Positions 7,203 to 17,378 are shown, numbered from the stretch's first letter. The stretch: 64,000 bases of DNA from JACCXG01 sp963717745 (GCA_963717745.1 CAVQXJ010000015.1:310001-374000); one strand, 5' to 3'. Numbers and translations are program-made. The notes: generated by a model not told the origin, from the sequence alone.

Positions 7203-7463
7203 TCAGGGGGTCGGGATCAGCCGGGCGACTGTGGCTCCAAGGTGGGTTTCTCCTGCGTCCCAGAACTCCTCGACGAGCGGATGGGTGTCGAGCGCCTTCT
7301 GGACGATCCCGCGCTGAATTCCCTTCCCGCGCCCGTGAATCAACCTCACTTCGCGCAGGCCTGCCCCGTGCGCGGCGTTGATATATTCCTCGACCACCGA
7401 GGGAATGTCCCGCGGATGAAAGGCGTGAAGGTCGATCGACGCTTCAATGGGAACGCGGTGCAT
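7203..7463 (-). CDS. Stand-alone Smr domain protein
   Basis: 86 residues covering only the small MutS-related domain, as found at the C-terminus of MutS2. The start (ASIDLHAFHPRD) and the LIHGRGKG motif match the nuclease/RNA-binding fold. Such proteins nick DNA or act on RNA and stalled ribosomes. It stands alone between queF and the Tad locus. Confidence 0.85.
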   Translation of the reverse strand: MHRVPIEASIDLHAFHPRDIPSVVEEYINAAHGAGLREVRLIHGRGKGIQRGIVQKALDTHPLVEEFWDAGETHLGATVARLIPTP

Positions 7464-7506
7464 GCCAAGAGCCTACGCCCCCCATGCACCGCGTCGGGAC
7501 CGAATT

Positions 7507-7540
7507 CCGTTTTCTGTCTTCTGTCTTCTGTCCTCTGTCC
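7507..7540 (+). repeat. TTCTGTC tandem repeat
   Basis: CCGTTTTCTG followed by several TCTTCTG units, directly after the tadG stop. The same sequence is the right arm of the S23 element at 48500-48533, with its reverse complement at 48060-48080. Confidence 0.6.
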
Positions 7541-9021
7541 TACTTGCTCAGCCGAATAATCTGACTCTGCAGCTGCTGGAACGCCGGACCGACGTCGGCC
7601 GCCGTCGCTGCGAAGTAGTACTTGCCTTCGAGCTGCGTGCTGTTGAAGTCGGGCGAGGTCTTGTCGTTGGCGACCCGCTTCAGGATGCTCTCCGACGTCT
7701 CCTGGAGCGTACCCAGGTCGTAGCGCACCAGCTCGCCCATGCCGATCGAGTAGATGCGGATCGGATAGTCGCCGCCGGTGTCGGCGCGGGCGGCGTTGGC
7801 GATGATTTCCACCAGATTGCGTGCGGCGTTGTTGATGTTGATGACGTGCGCCGGATACTGCCCGTTGGCCGGGTTGAAGTTCTCGAGGCCGCGGCGGCTC
7901 GACTGCGTCACGCCGTTCACCTTCAGCGCGCTGGTCTGCAACGGGAACGACGTCGGGATGCCGGAGCTGCGGAAGTGTGTATGACGGCTGGTGGTCGGCA
8001 GATACTGCGCCGCCGGCTGGGTGCAGTTCGCCAGGATCTTCGCCAGCGTGTTGTTGCTGGCTTCACGGCTGCACCTCCAGAGGAAGTGGGTGCCCGGCAC
8101 CCCCCCCGACGCCACTCCCGTTTCGGTGTCGAACAGCCCGTTGATCTGCGGGTTGAGGTGGGTCTGATTGTCAGGGTCCGCCCCATTGTCGGGGAAGTCC
8201 CAGCTGCGCAGACCTCGTGCCGATGACGACCCCGGATAGATGCCGGGCACGCTGTTGGACGCGCCGTCGGTGAACAGCACGATCACCCGCAGGCCGGATT
8301 GCTGGCCGCGCGGCACCGCGCGTACCTCGTCCCACCCGCGAAACAGCCCTTCGACCATCGCCGTGCTGCCGTTGGGCAGCGTTTGCGGGACGTCCGCGAT
8401 CAGCTTGGCCTTGTTGAAGCCGCGGCTCGAAGGCATCTGATCGAGCACCCGCGCCGCGTCGCTGTAGGTGATCAGCGCCACCCGGTCGCCGTTCTTGTCG
8501 AACGAATTGATGAACGCGCGCGAGGCATCGCGGACCGCCCCCCACCGCGAGCCGATCGAGCTCGAGACGTCGAGCACCAGGGACAGATCGACCATGCGCC
8601 GCTGCGCTTCGCCGGTGCTGGCGATGGTCACCGTATTCAGCTTCGCCAGCTTCATGAAGGTGGTCGGCAGCGTTGCGGTGGCAGTGATGGTGACGACGTT
8701 CACGCCGGAGGCGGCGTCGGTAGTCAGCGCGTAGAAATTGCCAGCGGCGGTCGGATTCCCGGCCGCCGTACCGAAATACCCGGACGGGAAGTTCGCCGTG
8801 AAGATCTGCGCCGCCTCGGCGCGTGGATTGCCGCTGTTCAGCATGCGCGCGGCGCCCAGTGCAGCGCCGTCGACCGCCTTCGACAGCTGCGCCTTGACCA
8901 CGTAGGCGCGGCCAGCGTCCACGGCCAGGCCGGTGAACAGCAGCATCAGCGTCAGCGTGCCCGCGGTGTAGATCAGGGCGAAGCCCTTTTCGTTCGAGAT
9001 CCTGAAATGTTGTCTGCTCAT
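7540..9021 (-). CDS. tadG: TadG-like pilus protein with VWA domain
   Basis: 493 residues. A TadE/TadG-type N-terminal membrane segment (about 13-34, FALIYTAGTLTLMLLFTG) is followed by an external region and a von Willebrand A domain with the metal-site motif LDVSSSIG (DxSxS). It is probably an envelope or pilus-associated adhesin/assembly factor. It lies last in the Tad locus, 32 nt after a TadE-like gene. Confidence 0.85.
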   Translation of the reverse strand: MSRQHFRISNEKGFALIYTAGTLTLMLLFTGLAVDAGRAYVVKAQLSKAVDGAALGAARMLNSGNPRAEAAQIFTANFPSGYFGTAAGNPTAAGNFYALTTDAASGVNVVTITATATLPTTFMKLAKLNTVTIASTGEAQRRMVDLSLVLDVSSSIGSRWGAVRDASRAFINSFDKNGDRVALITYSDAARVLDQMPSSRGFNKAKLIADVPQTLPNGSTAMVEGLFRGWDEVRAVPRGQQSGLRVIVLFTDGASNSVPGIYPGSSSARGLRSWDFPDNGADPDNQTHLNPQINGLFDTETGVASGGVPGTHFLWRCSREASNNTLAKILANCTQPAAQYLPTTSRHTHFRSSGIPTSFPLQTSALKVNGVTQSSRRGLENFNPANGQYPAHVININNAARNLVEIIANAARADTGGDYPIRIYSIGMGELVRYDLGTLQETSESILKRVANDKTSPDFNSTQLEGKYYFAATAADVGPAFQQLQSQIIRLSK

Positions 9022-9053
9022 TCCGTTGCCCCTGTGGACGGTCCGCCCAATGT

Positions 9054-9650
9054 TTAGAAGTAAGCGATCGAGTACAAGGTCTGCGGCACCTGGATGCCGA
9101 GGCGATCGAGCGGCGTGATCAGCTGGTGGCGCGTGTAGATTTCCGTGACGTAGATCAGCCCGCCGGGCACGCCAATCAGATTGGCCGGGCCGCTGGTGAG
9201 CTGCAGGCTCGAGTTGCTGTCCGAGTTGGCCGCCTCGTAGTTGGGGCCGTTGAACGCCCCGGTCCCGCGGGTCGACAGCTTGCTGGTGCCTGGATACGAC
9301 CCGTACACGTAGCGCTGATAGACGAAGATCTGGTTGTAGTTGGTGGTGCCGGTGGTCTCGCCCCGCTTCAGCACCGAGAAGATCAGCTTCGAGCTGCCGT
9401 CATCGAAGTTCAGCGGCCGGGTGGTCATCGACCGCACCGCCGCCGCCGCTTCGACCATCGGCGTGTCGCGCGAGATCAGGTTCGACCCTTCCCTGGTCAG
9501 CCGCGTGGTGATGTTTTGGTCGACCAGCGCGAAGCCGACCTCCACGATGCCCAGCACGATGATCAGGAAAAGCGGCATCACGATGGCGAATTCAACGATG
9601 CTCTGGCCGCGCTGGTCGGCGAGAGTCCGGCGGATGGCTGTGGCGCTCAT
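9054..9650 (-). CDS. TadE-like pseudopilin
   Basis: 198 residues. The N-terminus (DQRGQSIVEFAIVMPLFL) is the TadE signature: Glu at position 5 of the processed hydrophobic helix after G/QSIVE. A short C-terminal external domain follows. Its ATG overlaps the stop of the preceding tadE gene (ATGA at 9647-9650). Probably cleaved by the TadV prepilin peptidase and a minor component of the Flp pilus. Confidence 0.85.
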   Translation of the reverse strand: MSATAIRRTLADQRGQSIVEFAIVMPLFLIIVLGIVEVGFALVDQNITTRLTREGSNLISRDTPMVEAAAAVRSMTTRPLNFDDGSSKLIFSVLKRGETTGTTNYNQIFVYQRYVYGSYPGTSKLSTRGTGAFNGPNYEAANSDSNSSLQLTSGPANLIGVPGGLIYVTEIYTRHQLITPLDRLGIQVPQTLYSIAYF

Positions 9651-10117
9651 TGGAATTTCGGCTCGTTCTTCATCGTGGAATCCACCGTCATCGTCATCCG
9701 GCCGGACGGAAAGAACGGCCGCATGAGTGGCGTGAAGAACGTCCACGTGTAGTTGATGGTCACCTTCTCGACTTCCCCCGGCCCGCCGACGCCGCTCACG
9801 AACGCGGAGCCGCCCGACGGCAGGTGGCTGAACGAGAAGGCGCTGTCCGGAATCGTGAGCGTCGGCGTGGTGGTCCGCATCGCCGCCTTCACCGAGTCGA
9901 TCCGCGACCCGCCGCCGATGGTATTCCCGGTAATCGCGAATCGGGTCGCCTGGCCCACGCCGTTCTGCAGCGACAGGAAGGCGTAGAACATCGCCCCGAA
10001 CTCGAAGATGCCGATGGTCAGCAGCAGCATCAGCGGCGTGATGATCGCCGCCTCGATCAAGCTCTGACCGTCCGCATCGCGCAGCCGCTTGCCGAGTGGA
10101 TTGAAGAATCGTTTCAT
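9647..10117 (-). CDS. tadE: TadE-like pseudopilin
   Basis: 156 residues from ATG 10117. The motif DGQSLIEAAIITPLMLLL is the TadE processing site and membrane helix, followed by a small periplasmic domain. It is the first of the three distal pilus genes, separated from the rest of the Tad cluster by the repeat at 10289-10470. A longer upstream reading frame exists but has no conserved content. Confidence 0.85.
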   Translation of the reverse strand: MKRFFNPLGKRLRDADGQSLIEAAIITPLMLLLTIGIFEFGAMFYAFLSLQNGVGQATRFAITGNTIGGGSRIDSVKAAMRTTTPTLTIPDSAFSFSHLPSGGSAFVSGVGGPGEVEKVTINYTWTFFTPLMRPFFPSGRMTMTVDSTMKNEPKFQ

Positions 10118-10288
10118 CTCGTCGTCCCTGGATCTGGTTCCGGCTGAGATGAGGAGCAATGGCAGTGCCGCTCGACGCCGATCGCGCAAACAGCAGTGGA
10201 ACAACGACTTCGACAAACGGGGTGCGGCGGGTGGAGGGACCAACGCTGACGCGTTTGTGCGAGTGACAACAGAATCGCTGGGCTCGGG

Positions 10289-10470
10289 TCAAATCCCAAG
10301 CTCCAAGCTCCAAATCACCAACCACGCCCAAATCTCAAACCCCAAAAATGCAAATCCCAACTCCCAACTCCCCTCTGACGGGCTTGGTTGGGATTTGTGA
10401 GTTGGGAGTCGGTTTTGGGCGTTGGGCGTTGGGCGTGGTTGGGATTTGGAGCTTGGATCCTGGGATTTGA
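10289..10470. repeat. Hairpin element of the CAAATCCCAA family (copy 1)
   Basis: Left end TCAAATCCCAAGCTCC and right end GGGATTTGA, with low-complexity inverted arms. It fills most of the 362-nt gap 10118-10479 between tadE and the ICMT gene; nothing else is seen there. Other copies are at 22435, 32303 and 55424, each immediately after a stop codon or in a gene gap. Confidence 0.85.
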
Positions 10471-10479
10471 CGAGCGTCT

Positions 10480-11178
10480 CTAGAAGACTCCCGGCACCAC
10501 TCGCCAGCGCACGATGTCCTGGTAGTCGCGATACGCCGGATCGCGCGCGAGGACGCGCTCTTCGTAGACCGCGCGGATCATCAGCGTGATGTCGGCGGCG
10601 AGGAAGATCAGCACGTTCCAGAACGTCGCGTTGGCGAGCAGGAAGCCGACGTGCGTGATCAGGTAGCCCATGTAGATCGGATGGCGGACCAGCCGGTACA
10701 ACCCGGTCGACACGATCCCGCGGTTCGCCGGCATCAGGCCGAAGCTGCGGCCGAGCGACAGCTTGCCGCCGATCACCACCGACAGGCCGGCTGCCGACAG
10801 CAGAGCGGTGGCCAGCTCCGGCACCAGCGCCGCTGCGGCCGCGGGGCCCACCAGCATCGGTCCGAGCAGCGACACGGTCGTCAGCAGGCGCGCGCGCGGG
10901 CTGCGATCGACGATGCCGGTCGGCCGGCGGAAGACGGTGAGCACCACCACCAGCGCCTCGGAGGCGAGCAGCAGCAGGACGGTCACGCGTCCAGACGAGG
11001 CGAAGTCGAGGCCGAGGCGCACGGCCAGCACCGTGAACATCGCGACGATCGCCATGCGCGAGAAGATCTCGGCCGGCTCGAGTGCGCGACGGGTCGCGGG
11101 CGCCACCGCACCGGACTGCGCGCGCCGCGCGGCGCTGCTGGCCGGCATGTGGGCGGTCGCGACGGATGACTGGTTCAT
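10480..11178 (-). CDS. Isoprenylcysteine carboxyl methyltransferase-like membrane protein
   Basis: 232 residues, several membrane segments, ICMT/PEMT family. The signature RHPIYMGYLI and the C-terminal RAVYEERVLARDPAYRDY region bind S-adenosylmethionine in family members. The substrate is unknown; bacterial members methylate diverse lipids or small molecules. Its start overlaps the AAA+ gene stop (ATGA, 11175-11178), placing it in the Tad operon, which is not a usual member. Confidence 0.8.
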   Translation of the reverse strand: MNQSSVATAHMPASSAARRAQSGAVAPATRRALEPAEIFSRMAIVAMFTVLAVRLGLDFASSGRVTVLLLLASEALVVVLTVFRRPTGIVDRSPRARLLTTVSLLGPMLVGPAAAAALVPELATALLSAAGLSVVIGGKLSLGRSFGLMPANRGIVSTGLYRLVRHPIYMGYLITHVGFLLANATFWNVLIFLAADITLMIRAVYEERVLARDPAYRDYQDIVRWRVVPGVF

Positions 11179-12506
11179 GCTCCTGCCCCCTGGGACTCGG
11201 TCTCTTCGAGGAAATAGCTGGCACACGCGGCGTCCAGCAGCTCGCGGGTGATCACCGGCTCGCGCCCCTGATACCGGCAGTTGTTGACTACCTGCTCGAC
11301 CAGGTCGCGCGGGTGACATGCTCGCATCTGCAGCTTGCGCGGCTGGTAATACTTCCGGAGCAGGTACTCGACCAGGACCGGATCGAACGCCATGCTCCGC
11401 CGGCGGCAGTTCATCTCGAAGATCCGGCAGTACTCGTCGACGGTCGGATTCTTCGCGAGAATCTTGTAGGGAATACGCCGCAGGAACGCCTCGTCCGCGA
11501 GCGATTCCGGCTTGAGGTTGGTCGCGAACACGATCAGCACGTTGAACGGGATCTCGAACTTCCGTCCGGTGTGCAGCGTCAGGAAGTCGACCCGGCTCTC
11601 GAGCGGGACGATCCACCGGTTCAGCAGGTCGCGCGGCGGAATCCGCTGCCGCCCGAAGTCGTCCACCACGAACACGCCGCCGTTGGCCTTCATCTGGATC
11701 GGCGCTTCGTAGAACTTCGCAATCGGGTTGAAGGTCAGATCGAGCATGTCGAGGGTGAGCTCGCCGCCCACCACGACGACGGGACGCCGGATCTTCAGCC
11801 ACCGCCGATCCAGGCTGGCGGCGGCAATCACGCTCATCGAGTGATCGGGCCCCTCGAGCGACACGTGGTTGACCGCATCGAAAGTGGTGATCACCTGGCC
11901 ATCGACGTCGATGGCATACGGCACGTACATCTCGCTGCCGAGCGCTTTGCCGATGCCTTCGGCGAGCACGGTCTTGCCGTTGCCGGGCGCGCCATACAGG
12001 AACAGCGCTTTGCCGGAATTGACCGCCGGCCCCAGCGCGTCGAGCATGCCCTTGCCGACGATCAGCTGCTCGAACCCGGTGGCGAGGCGATCGCGATCCA
12101 CGAATGGCCGCGCGGCCATGCAGGCGCGCACATAGGCGTTGTAATGCGCGAGCGGCACCGGCGCCGGGCCGACGTAGCGCGAGATGTCGAGGAACTGCAT
12201 CGCGCGGTCCCGGCCGAGGTCGGTCAGCGCATAGCGGTACCCGGCGGTTCCGGTGCCGATGGTGCCGCGCACCTCGACCAGCTTCTCGACCCGCGCGTGC
12301 TGGACGAGCGCGTCGAGCACAGAGTAGGGCAGCCGCAGCTTGTCGGCGAGCGCCGTGCCGGTCGCTTCGCCGGCGACCAGGGTCTTCAGCAGCAGCTGCG
12401 ACAGGGAATCGGGATGCAGGCCGGTTTCGGCGATCGTGGCCGGCGGCACCGGCGGCAGCGGCGGCGCCTCGACCGCGTCCTGCACCGGCGCAAGCACGGC
12501 GCTCAT
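11175..12506 (-). CDS. AAA+ ATPase with winged-helix N-terminus
   Basis: 443 residues. The N-terminal 120 residues look like a winged-helix domain. The ATPase core has Walker A GAPGNGKT and Walker B VFVVDDFG, with a sensor region LIVFATNL. It overlaps both neighbours by 4 nt. It is distinct from CpaF, which is encoded separately. Coupled ATPases of this type probably remodel or regulate the pilus machine, but I know no proven role. Confidence 0.8.
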   Translation of the reverse strand: MSAVLAPVQDAVEAPPLPPVPPATIAETGLHPDSLSQLLLKTLVAGEATGTALADKLRLPYSVLDALVQHARVEKLVEVRGTIGTGTAGYRYALTDLGRDRAMQFLDISRYVGPAPVPLAHYNAYVRACMAARPFVDRDRLATGFEQLIVGKGMLDALGPAVNSGKALFLYGAPGNGKTVLAEGIGKALGSEMYVPYAIDVDGQVITTFDAVNHVSLEGPDHSMSVIAAASLDRRWLKIRRPVVVVGGELTLDMLDLTFNPIAKFYEAPIQMKANGGVFVVDDFGRQRIPPRDLLNRWIVPLESRVDFLTLHTGRKFEIPFNVLIVFATNLKPESLADEAFLRRIPYKILAKNPTVDEYCRIFEMNCRRRSMAFDPVLVEYLLRKYYQPRKLQMRACHPRDLVEQVVNNCRYQGREPVITRELLDAACASYFLEETESQGAGA

Positions 12507-12865
12507 CGGCTCCCTCCCTCGGACAGGCCGATGCGATGACCGATCTTGGTGCCGGTCGCGGCCAGCGAGCCCGCGGGCAGCTCGAGCACCCCGGCGGTGC
12601 CGCGGCGCGGCAGGCGAATCCGCCACGGTTTGAGAGTCGCCACGCTGTCGATGACCACGCCGCGCTCGTCGAGCGCGACGACATCGATGGCGAAGCGCAT
12701 CCACATGGTGTGCACCCCGCGGCTCGGCACGATCCACAGGCCTTCGCCGGGGTTCAGACCGCTGCGGTTCAACAGCCCCACGGCACGGGTCGCGTGCGTG
12801 TCGGCCACCGCCACGTTGTCGGCGACGACGGTTCCGGTATCCAGATTTCTCGCGATGAGTGCCAT
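12503..12865 (-). CDS. DUF192 family protein
   Basis: 120 residues, a complete DUF192 beta-barrel domain with GLLNRSGLNPGEGLWI, followed by WMRFAIDVVALDERG and a LELPAGS end. Most family members are exported; no signal peptide is present here. It overlaps the AAA+ gene start by 4 nt and is 22 nt after tadC, so it is transcribed with the pilus genes. The function is unknown. Confidence 0.85.
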   Translation of the reverse strand: MALIARNLDTGTVVADNVAVADTHATRAVGLLNRSGLNPGEGLWIVPSRGVHTMWMRFAIDVVALDERGVVIDSVATLKPWRIRLPRRGTAGVLELPAGSLAATGTKIGHRIGLSEGGSR

Positions 12866-12887
12866 GACAGTCTCGTCGTCCCAATCG

Positions 12888-13811
12888 CTATTTTTGCTTC
12901 TCGATCAGCGGGACCAGGACGGTCACGAACCGGATAGCGGCCGGGCCGATCGTCACGATCCAGATTGCCGGGAAGATGCAAATGACCAGCGGAAACACCA
13001 TTTTCACGCCGGTTTTCGCGGCTGCTTCCTCGGCACGCTGCCGCCGTTTGGTGCGGAGCGTTTCGGAGTAGACACGCAACGACTGTGCGACACTCGTGCC
13101 AAACTTGTCGGTCTGGATCAGCATGGTGACGAGCGAGCTCAGGTCGTCGACGCCGGTGCGGTCGGCAAGGTTGCGCAGCGCCTCGGACCGGGGCTTGCCC
13201 GCCCGCAGCTCGAGGTTGATCAGCCGCAGCTCGTCGGACAACTCGGGATAGGCGAAGGCGAGCTCGGCGCCGACCCGGGAGAGCGCCTGGTCCAGCCCGA
13301 GACCGGCCTCGACGCTGACCACGAGCAGGTCGAGCATGTCCGCGAGCGACAGCCGGATTCGATGGGCCCGGCGCTTCGCCATGCGCGCCAGCAGCATGCC
13401 CGGCATCAGATAGCCGAGCGCCAGCCCGCCCAGGGCGACGAAGAGATTCGGCTTGGTGATGGTCGAGGTCGAGAACAGCGCGAACAGGCCCAGCGCGAAG
13501 ACGATCCGGATCCCGAAGAACACGGTCAGCGCTTCCTCGCGACGGTAGCCGGCCTGCACCAGACGGAGCCGGAGCGCTCCCATTTCCTTCGGCGAGCGCG
13601 GGGCCTTTTCCCCGACCCGTTTGATCAGGGCGAGCAGGCCCACGAACCGTGGTTTCACCGGCACGTCGGCGGCATCGACGCCGCCGGAGATCAGCTCCTC
13701 CAGGCGGCGATCGATCGCGCTGGCCCGGCTCGGCATGAACGCCAGCGCGCCGGCGGTGATGACCAGCGATCCGAACACGAAGGCGAGCAACGGCAGGAAC
13801 ATCGTTTCCAC
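12888..13811 (-). CDS. tadC: Tad pilus inner-membrane platform protein TadC
   Basis: 307 residues, type II secretion F family. A membrane segment near the N-terminus, the conserved cytoplasmic T2SSF helical bundle (QALSRVGAELAFAYPEL region) and C-terminal membrane segments. It pairs with TadB to form the platform that couples CpaF ATPase action to pilin movement. It is 1 nt from tadB, so the two are co-translated. Confidence 0.92.
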   Translation of the reverse strand: METMFLPLLAFVFGSLVITAGALAFMPSRASAIDRRLEELISGGVDAADVPVKPRFVGLLALIKRVGEKAPRSPKEMGALRLRLVQAGYRREEALTVFFGIRIVFALGLFALFSTSTITKPNLFVALGGLALGYLMPGMLLARMAKRRAHRIRLSLADMLDLLVVSVEAGLGLDQALSRVGAELAFAYPELSDELRLINLELRAGKPRSEALRNLADRTGVDDLSSLVTMLIQTDKFGTSVAQSLRVYSETLRTKRRQRAEEAAAKTGVKMVFPLVICIFPAIWIVTIGPAAIRFVTVLVPLIEKQK

Positions 13812-13812
13812 G

Positions 13813-14790
13813 CTAAACCTCGATCTTGATGACCTGCTTGATCCACAGGTAACCGATGGCCTGCATGACGAGCGCGCCGACCAGCATCATGCGGCCCATC
13901 GGGTGATGAAAGAGCAGCTTCATGTGCTCGGGGTTGATGTACGACAGCGCGATCACCAGCACCGCCGGCAGCGCCAGCAGCACGTAGCCGGTGAATCGGC
14001 CGTGCGCGGTGTAGACGCGGACCTGGCGGAGAATCTTGAAGCGCTCGCGCACCACGTGCGCCAGGTTCTCGAGGATCTCGGAGAGGTTGCCGCCGGTCTC
14101 ACGCTGAATCAGCACCGCGGTCGCGAAGAACCGAACGTCGAGCAGCGGCATGCGGTGCGTGAGGTTGTCGAGCGCATCTTTCATCGGCAGCCCGAAGTTC
14201 TGCTCGTCGAAGGTCTTCCTGAACTCCGGTCCGACCGGCTCGTCCATCTCGTCGGCGACCATCTTCAGACCGGTCGCAAAGGCATGGCCGGCCTTCAGGG
14301 CGCGGGAAATCAGATCGAGCCCTTCGGGGAACTGCTCTTCGAATGCCCGCATCCGCTTCGTCCGCTTCACCCTCAGAAAGATGAATGGCACCGCGAAACC
14401 CAGCGCTCCGCCGGCCAGCCAGCCCCACTTCGATTGAACGACGGCACCGCCGACCAGCCCGACCACCACCGCCAGGCCCAGCGCGATCAGGAACACGCCA
14501 CTGACGCTGACCTTGACGCCCGACTGATCGAGCCACCGCCCGAACGCGGATCCGCGGGTGGTGTTGCCGAGCAGCCGATCGACGAACGGCAGCGCGCCGC
14601 GGTGGACCGCCTTGACCACCCCGGCGCCGTCGTCGGTCGACCTTTCCGCGTCGGGCGTCCCCGACAGCTCGGTCAGCCGCTTGTCCAGGCGCCGCCGCTC
14701 CAGGAACTCCGGCAGCTTGGCGACGGCCGAGTAGCCGCCGAAGACCAGCGCCACGCCGAACACGAAGGCAAGGGCGACCAGTAACATCAC
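13813..14790 (-). CDS. tadB: Tad pilus inner-membrane platform protein TadB
   Basis: 325 residues. N-terminal membrane segment, a further hydrophobic pair near 95-130, then the T2SSF domain (GLDLISRALKAGHAF) and C-terminal membrane helices. Its start overlaps the cpaF stop by 4 nt (14787-14790). Partner of TadC. Confidence 0.92.
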   Translation of the reverse strand: MMLLVALAFVFGVALVFGGYSAVAKLPEFLERRRLDKRLTELSGTPDAERSTDDGAGVVKAVHRGALPFVDRLLGNTTRGSAFGRWLDQSGVKVSVSGVFLIALGLAVVVGLVGGAVVQSKWGWLAGGALGFAVPFIFLRVKRTKRMRAFEEQFPEGLDLISRALKAGHAFATGLKMVADEMDEPVGPEFRKTFDEQNFGLPMKDALDNLTHRMPLLDVRFFATAVLIQRETGGNLSEILENLAHVVRERFKILRQVRVYTAHGRFTGYVLLALPAVLVIALSYINPEHMKLLFHHPMGRMMLVGALVMQAIGYLWIKQVIKIEV

Positions 14791-16128
14791 CGCACCTCCG
14801 TCACGCCTTCGAACATGTCCGGCGGAAGATGGATGCCGGCCGCCTTCAGCCGCTCGCAGGCCTTGGGGCGGACGCCGGTGGCGCGGAAACGTCCGATCAC
14901 CTTCCCGTCCTGGGTCAGCCCGAGCTTCTCGAACGTGAAGATCTCCTGCATCGTGATCACGTCGCCTTCCATGCCGGTGATCTCGGAGATGCTGGTGACT
15001 CTGCGGGTGCCGTCGGCCATGCGCGACTGCTGGATCACGATCTGGATCGCGGCGGCGATCTGCTGCCGCATCGCGCGCTCGGGAAGATTGGTGGCGCCCA
15101 TCGCGATCATCGTCTCGATCCGCGACAGCGCATCGCGCGGCGTGTTGGCGTGCACGGTGGTGAGCGAACCGTCATGGCCGGTGTTCATCGCCTGCAGCAT
15201 GTCGAGCGCTTCCTCGCCGCGGGTCTCGCCGACGACGATCCGGTCGGGCCGCATGCGGAGGGCGTTGATGAGCAGCTGGCGCTGGCGAACCGCGCCCTTG
15301 CCTTCGACGTTGGGCGGACGGGTTTCGAGCCGGACGACGTGCTCCTGGTGGAGCTGCAGTTCCGCGGCGTCCTCGATGGTGACGACGCGCTCGCGTTCCG
15401 AGATGAAACTCGACAGCACGTTCAGCAGCGTGGTCTTGCCGGCGCCGGTGCCGCCGCTGATCAGCATGTTCAGCTTGGAGCGGACGCAGTGCTCGAGGAA
15501 CTCGAGCATCGGCCGGGTCATCGACCGCAGCGTCACCAGGTCCTCCGCCTTCAGGCGCTCCGCCGGGAAGCGGCGGATCGAGAGTATCGGACCGTCGACC
15601 GCGAGCGGCGGAATGATTGCGTTCACACGCGAGCCGTCCGGCAGCCGGGCGTCGACCATCGGCGAGCTGTCGTCGACCCGGCGGCCGACGCCGCTGACGA
15701 TGCGGTCGATGACGCGGAGCAGGTGGCGATCGTCCTGGAAGGTGGTCGCGTGCTTTTCGAGCTTGCCGTTGCGCTCGACATAGACCGACTTGTAGGTGTT
15801 CACCAGGATGTCGCTGACGGTCGGGTCGCGGAGCAGCGGCTCGAGCGGGCCGAGCCCGAACACCTCGTCGATGACATCGCCGAGGAACACTTCGCGCTCG
15901 GCCATGCTGAGCGGCACGCTCTCCTCGGTCAGCAGATCGAAGAGCAGGGTGCGAATCTCGGCTTCGGCGCGGGAGCGGTCGGCATTGGCGAGCGCTTCGA
16001 GGTTGAGGCGGTTCAGCAGCTTGCGGTGAACGTTGGCCTTGAGCTCGACGTACTGGGGCCGCGCCGCATCGACGCGGGCAGTACGCACCGGCGCCGACCT
16101 GCGGCGCACTCGAAAGTGACAGACTCAT
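14787..16128 (-). CDS. cpaF: Tad pilus ATPase CpaF/TadA (probable +1 frameshift at the start)
   Basis: About 446 residues, VirB11-like hexameric ATPase powering pilus extension. Walker A GGTGAGKTT, Walker B region RIVVGETRGEEAL and the arginine-rich N-terminal domain are intact. ATG 16128 starts MSLSLSSAP but is in another frame from the body, which can begin at GTG 16109. One extra base within about 16105-16125 explains this. The initial MSLSLS reading is plausible as the true start, so I extend the gene to 16128. Otherwise it is a 440-residue protein from GTG 16109. Confidence 0.85.
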
Positions 16129-16168
16129 GACGGTTCCTACCTGTGTTCTTCAGCTTTCCGGCGGGCGG

Positions 16169-17349
16169 TTACAACAGACCCAGAAACGCCCGGCGCTTCT
16201 CGGGCTCCGGCTTCACTTCGTCGCGGATACCCAGAATCTGCCGGCTGAACGCCCCGAACTGGCCGGCGATGTCGGAGTGATTGGTCAGCGACAGCGGCAC
16301 CCCTGAGTTCAGCGCGGTCGAGACCGTGCGGTAGTCGCTCGAGAAGGTGTGATGAATGCCGTAGCCGAGCGCGGTCTCGATCTGCTTCGGGCGCAATCAG
16401 ATTCTGGTCGGACGTCCGGTTCAACAGCACCTTGACCCGTTCGCTGCCCGCGCCGAGCTGGCGGACGCGATCGACCAGCCGCTGGGCGTTGCGAATCGAC
16501 GGCACGTCCGGGTTGGCGACGAGAAACACCGTCTCGGCCGCATACAGTCCAGCGACCACGCAGGCGTTGATCATGTTGCCGGCGTCGATCACGATGTGCT
16601 CGTAGAAGCGGCCGAGCACCCGGAGCAGCTCTTCGATCGCTCCGGCATCGTGCGCGTTGGGGCGGTCGAACTGTTCCGAGCCGGCGAGGATGTCGAGACC
16701 GGACTTGTGCTTCGAGACCAGCTCGCGCAGGAAGTCCTTGTCGAGGCGGTGCAGGTTCTCGATCGCGTCGAGCACCGTGAAGCGGGGTCTGACCCCCAGG
16801 AACAGCGCGACTTCGCCGAGGCAGGCCTTCAGGTCGACAATGATCGTTGGCCGCTTCGACAGCCGGGCCAGTTCGACCGCGCAGTTCACCGCGACCGTGG
16901 TCGTGCCGGCGCCGCCTTTGGTGCCGAGGAACAGGTGGGTCACGCACGGCTGCTTGCTGCCGGCGGAGGTCGGCGTCGCGGCGCGCCGCCACTTTCCGGA
17001 CCGCGCCGTGGAAGGACTCTTCCATCGCGCGCGAGGCCTGGGTCTGGCCACCGGGCGCCCAGGCGAAGAACTCGTTGGCGCCGGCCCGCATCGCCGACAG
17101 AATCAACTCGGGATCCGCGGCGGCGGCAATCGCGAAGATGGACACCGCGTTATGGCCGGCGCGGGTGCGCTCGATGGTCGCCATCCCGGACGACGCGTCG
17201 GTGCGGATGTCGATGACGAAGACGTCGGGCGCCGCGTCCTCGCGTCCTTCGATGATGACGACCGGAACACCGCCTGCCCGCAGCAGCCGAGCGACCTGGC
17301 GTTTGAACTCTTCGTCGTGGCTGACGATCGATGCGGCAAGCTGTGCCAT
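16169..17349 (-). CDS. cpaE: CpaE-like pilus localisation ATPase, broken by two frameshifts
   Basis: Three adjacent frames together make a normal CpaE. Residues 1 to about 120 form a receiver-like domain (MAQLAASIVSHDEEF). The middle is MinD/ParA-like with the deviant Walker A GTKGGAGTTT. The end (MRPKQIETALGYGIHH onward) completes the fold. The first shift lies at about 16960-17000. The second lies at the GGG run 16389-16391, where one extra base changes a Pro-Lys-Gln reading. Both need removal of one base. CpaE positions the Tad machine in the cell. Confidence 0.8.
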
Positions 17350-17378
17350 GGAACCCTGCTTTTTCCGATAACTGAGGC

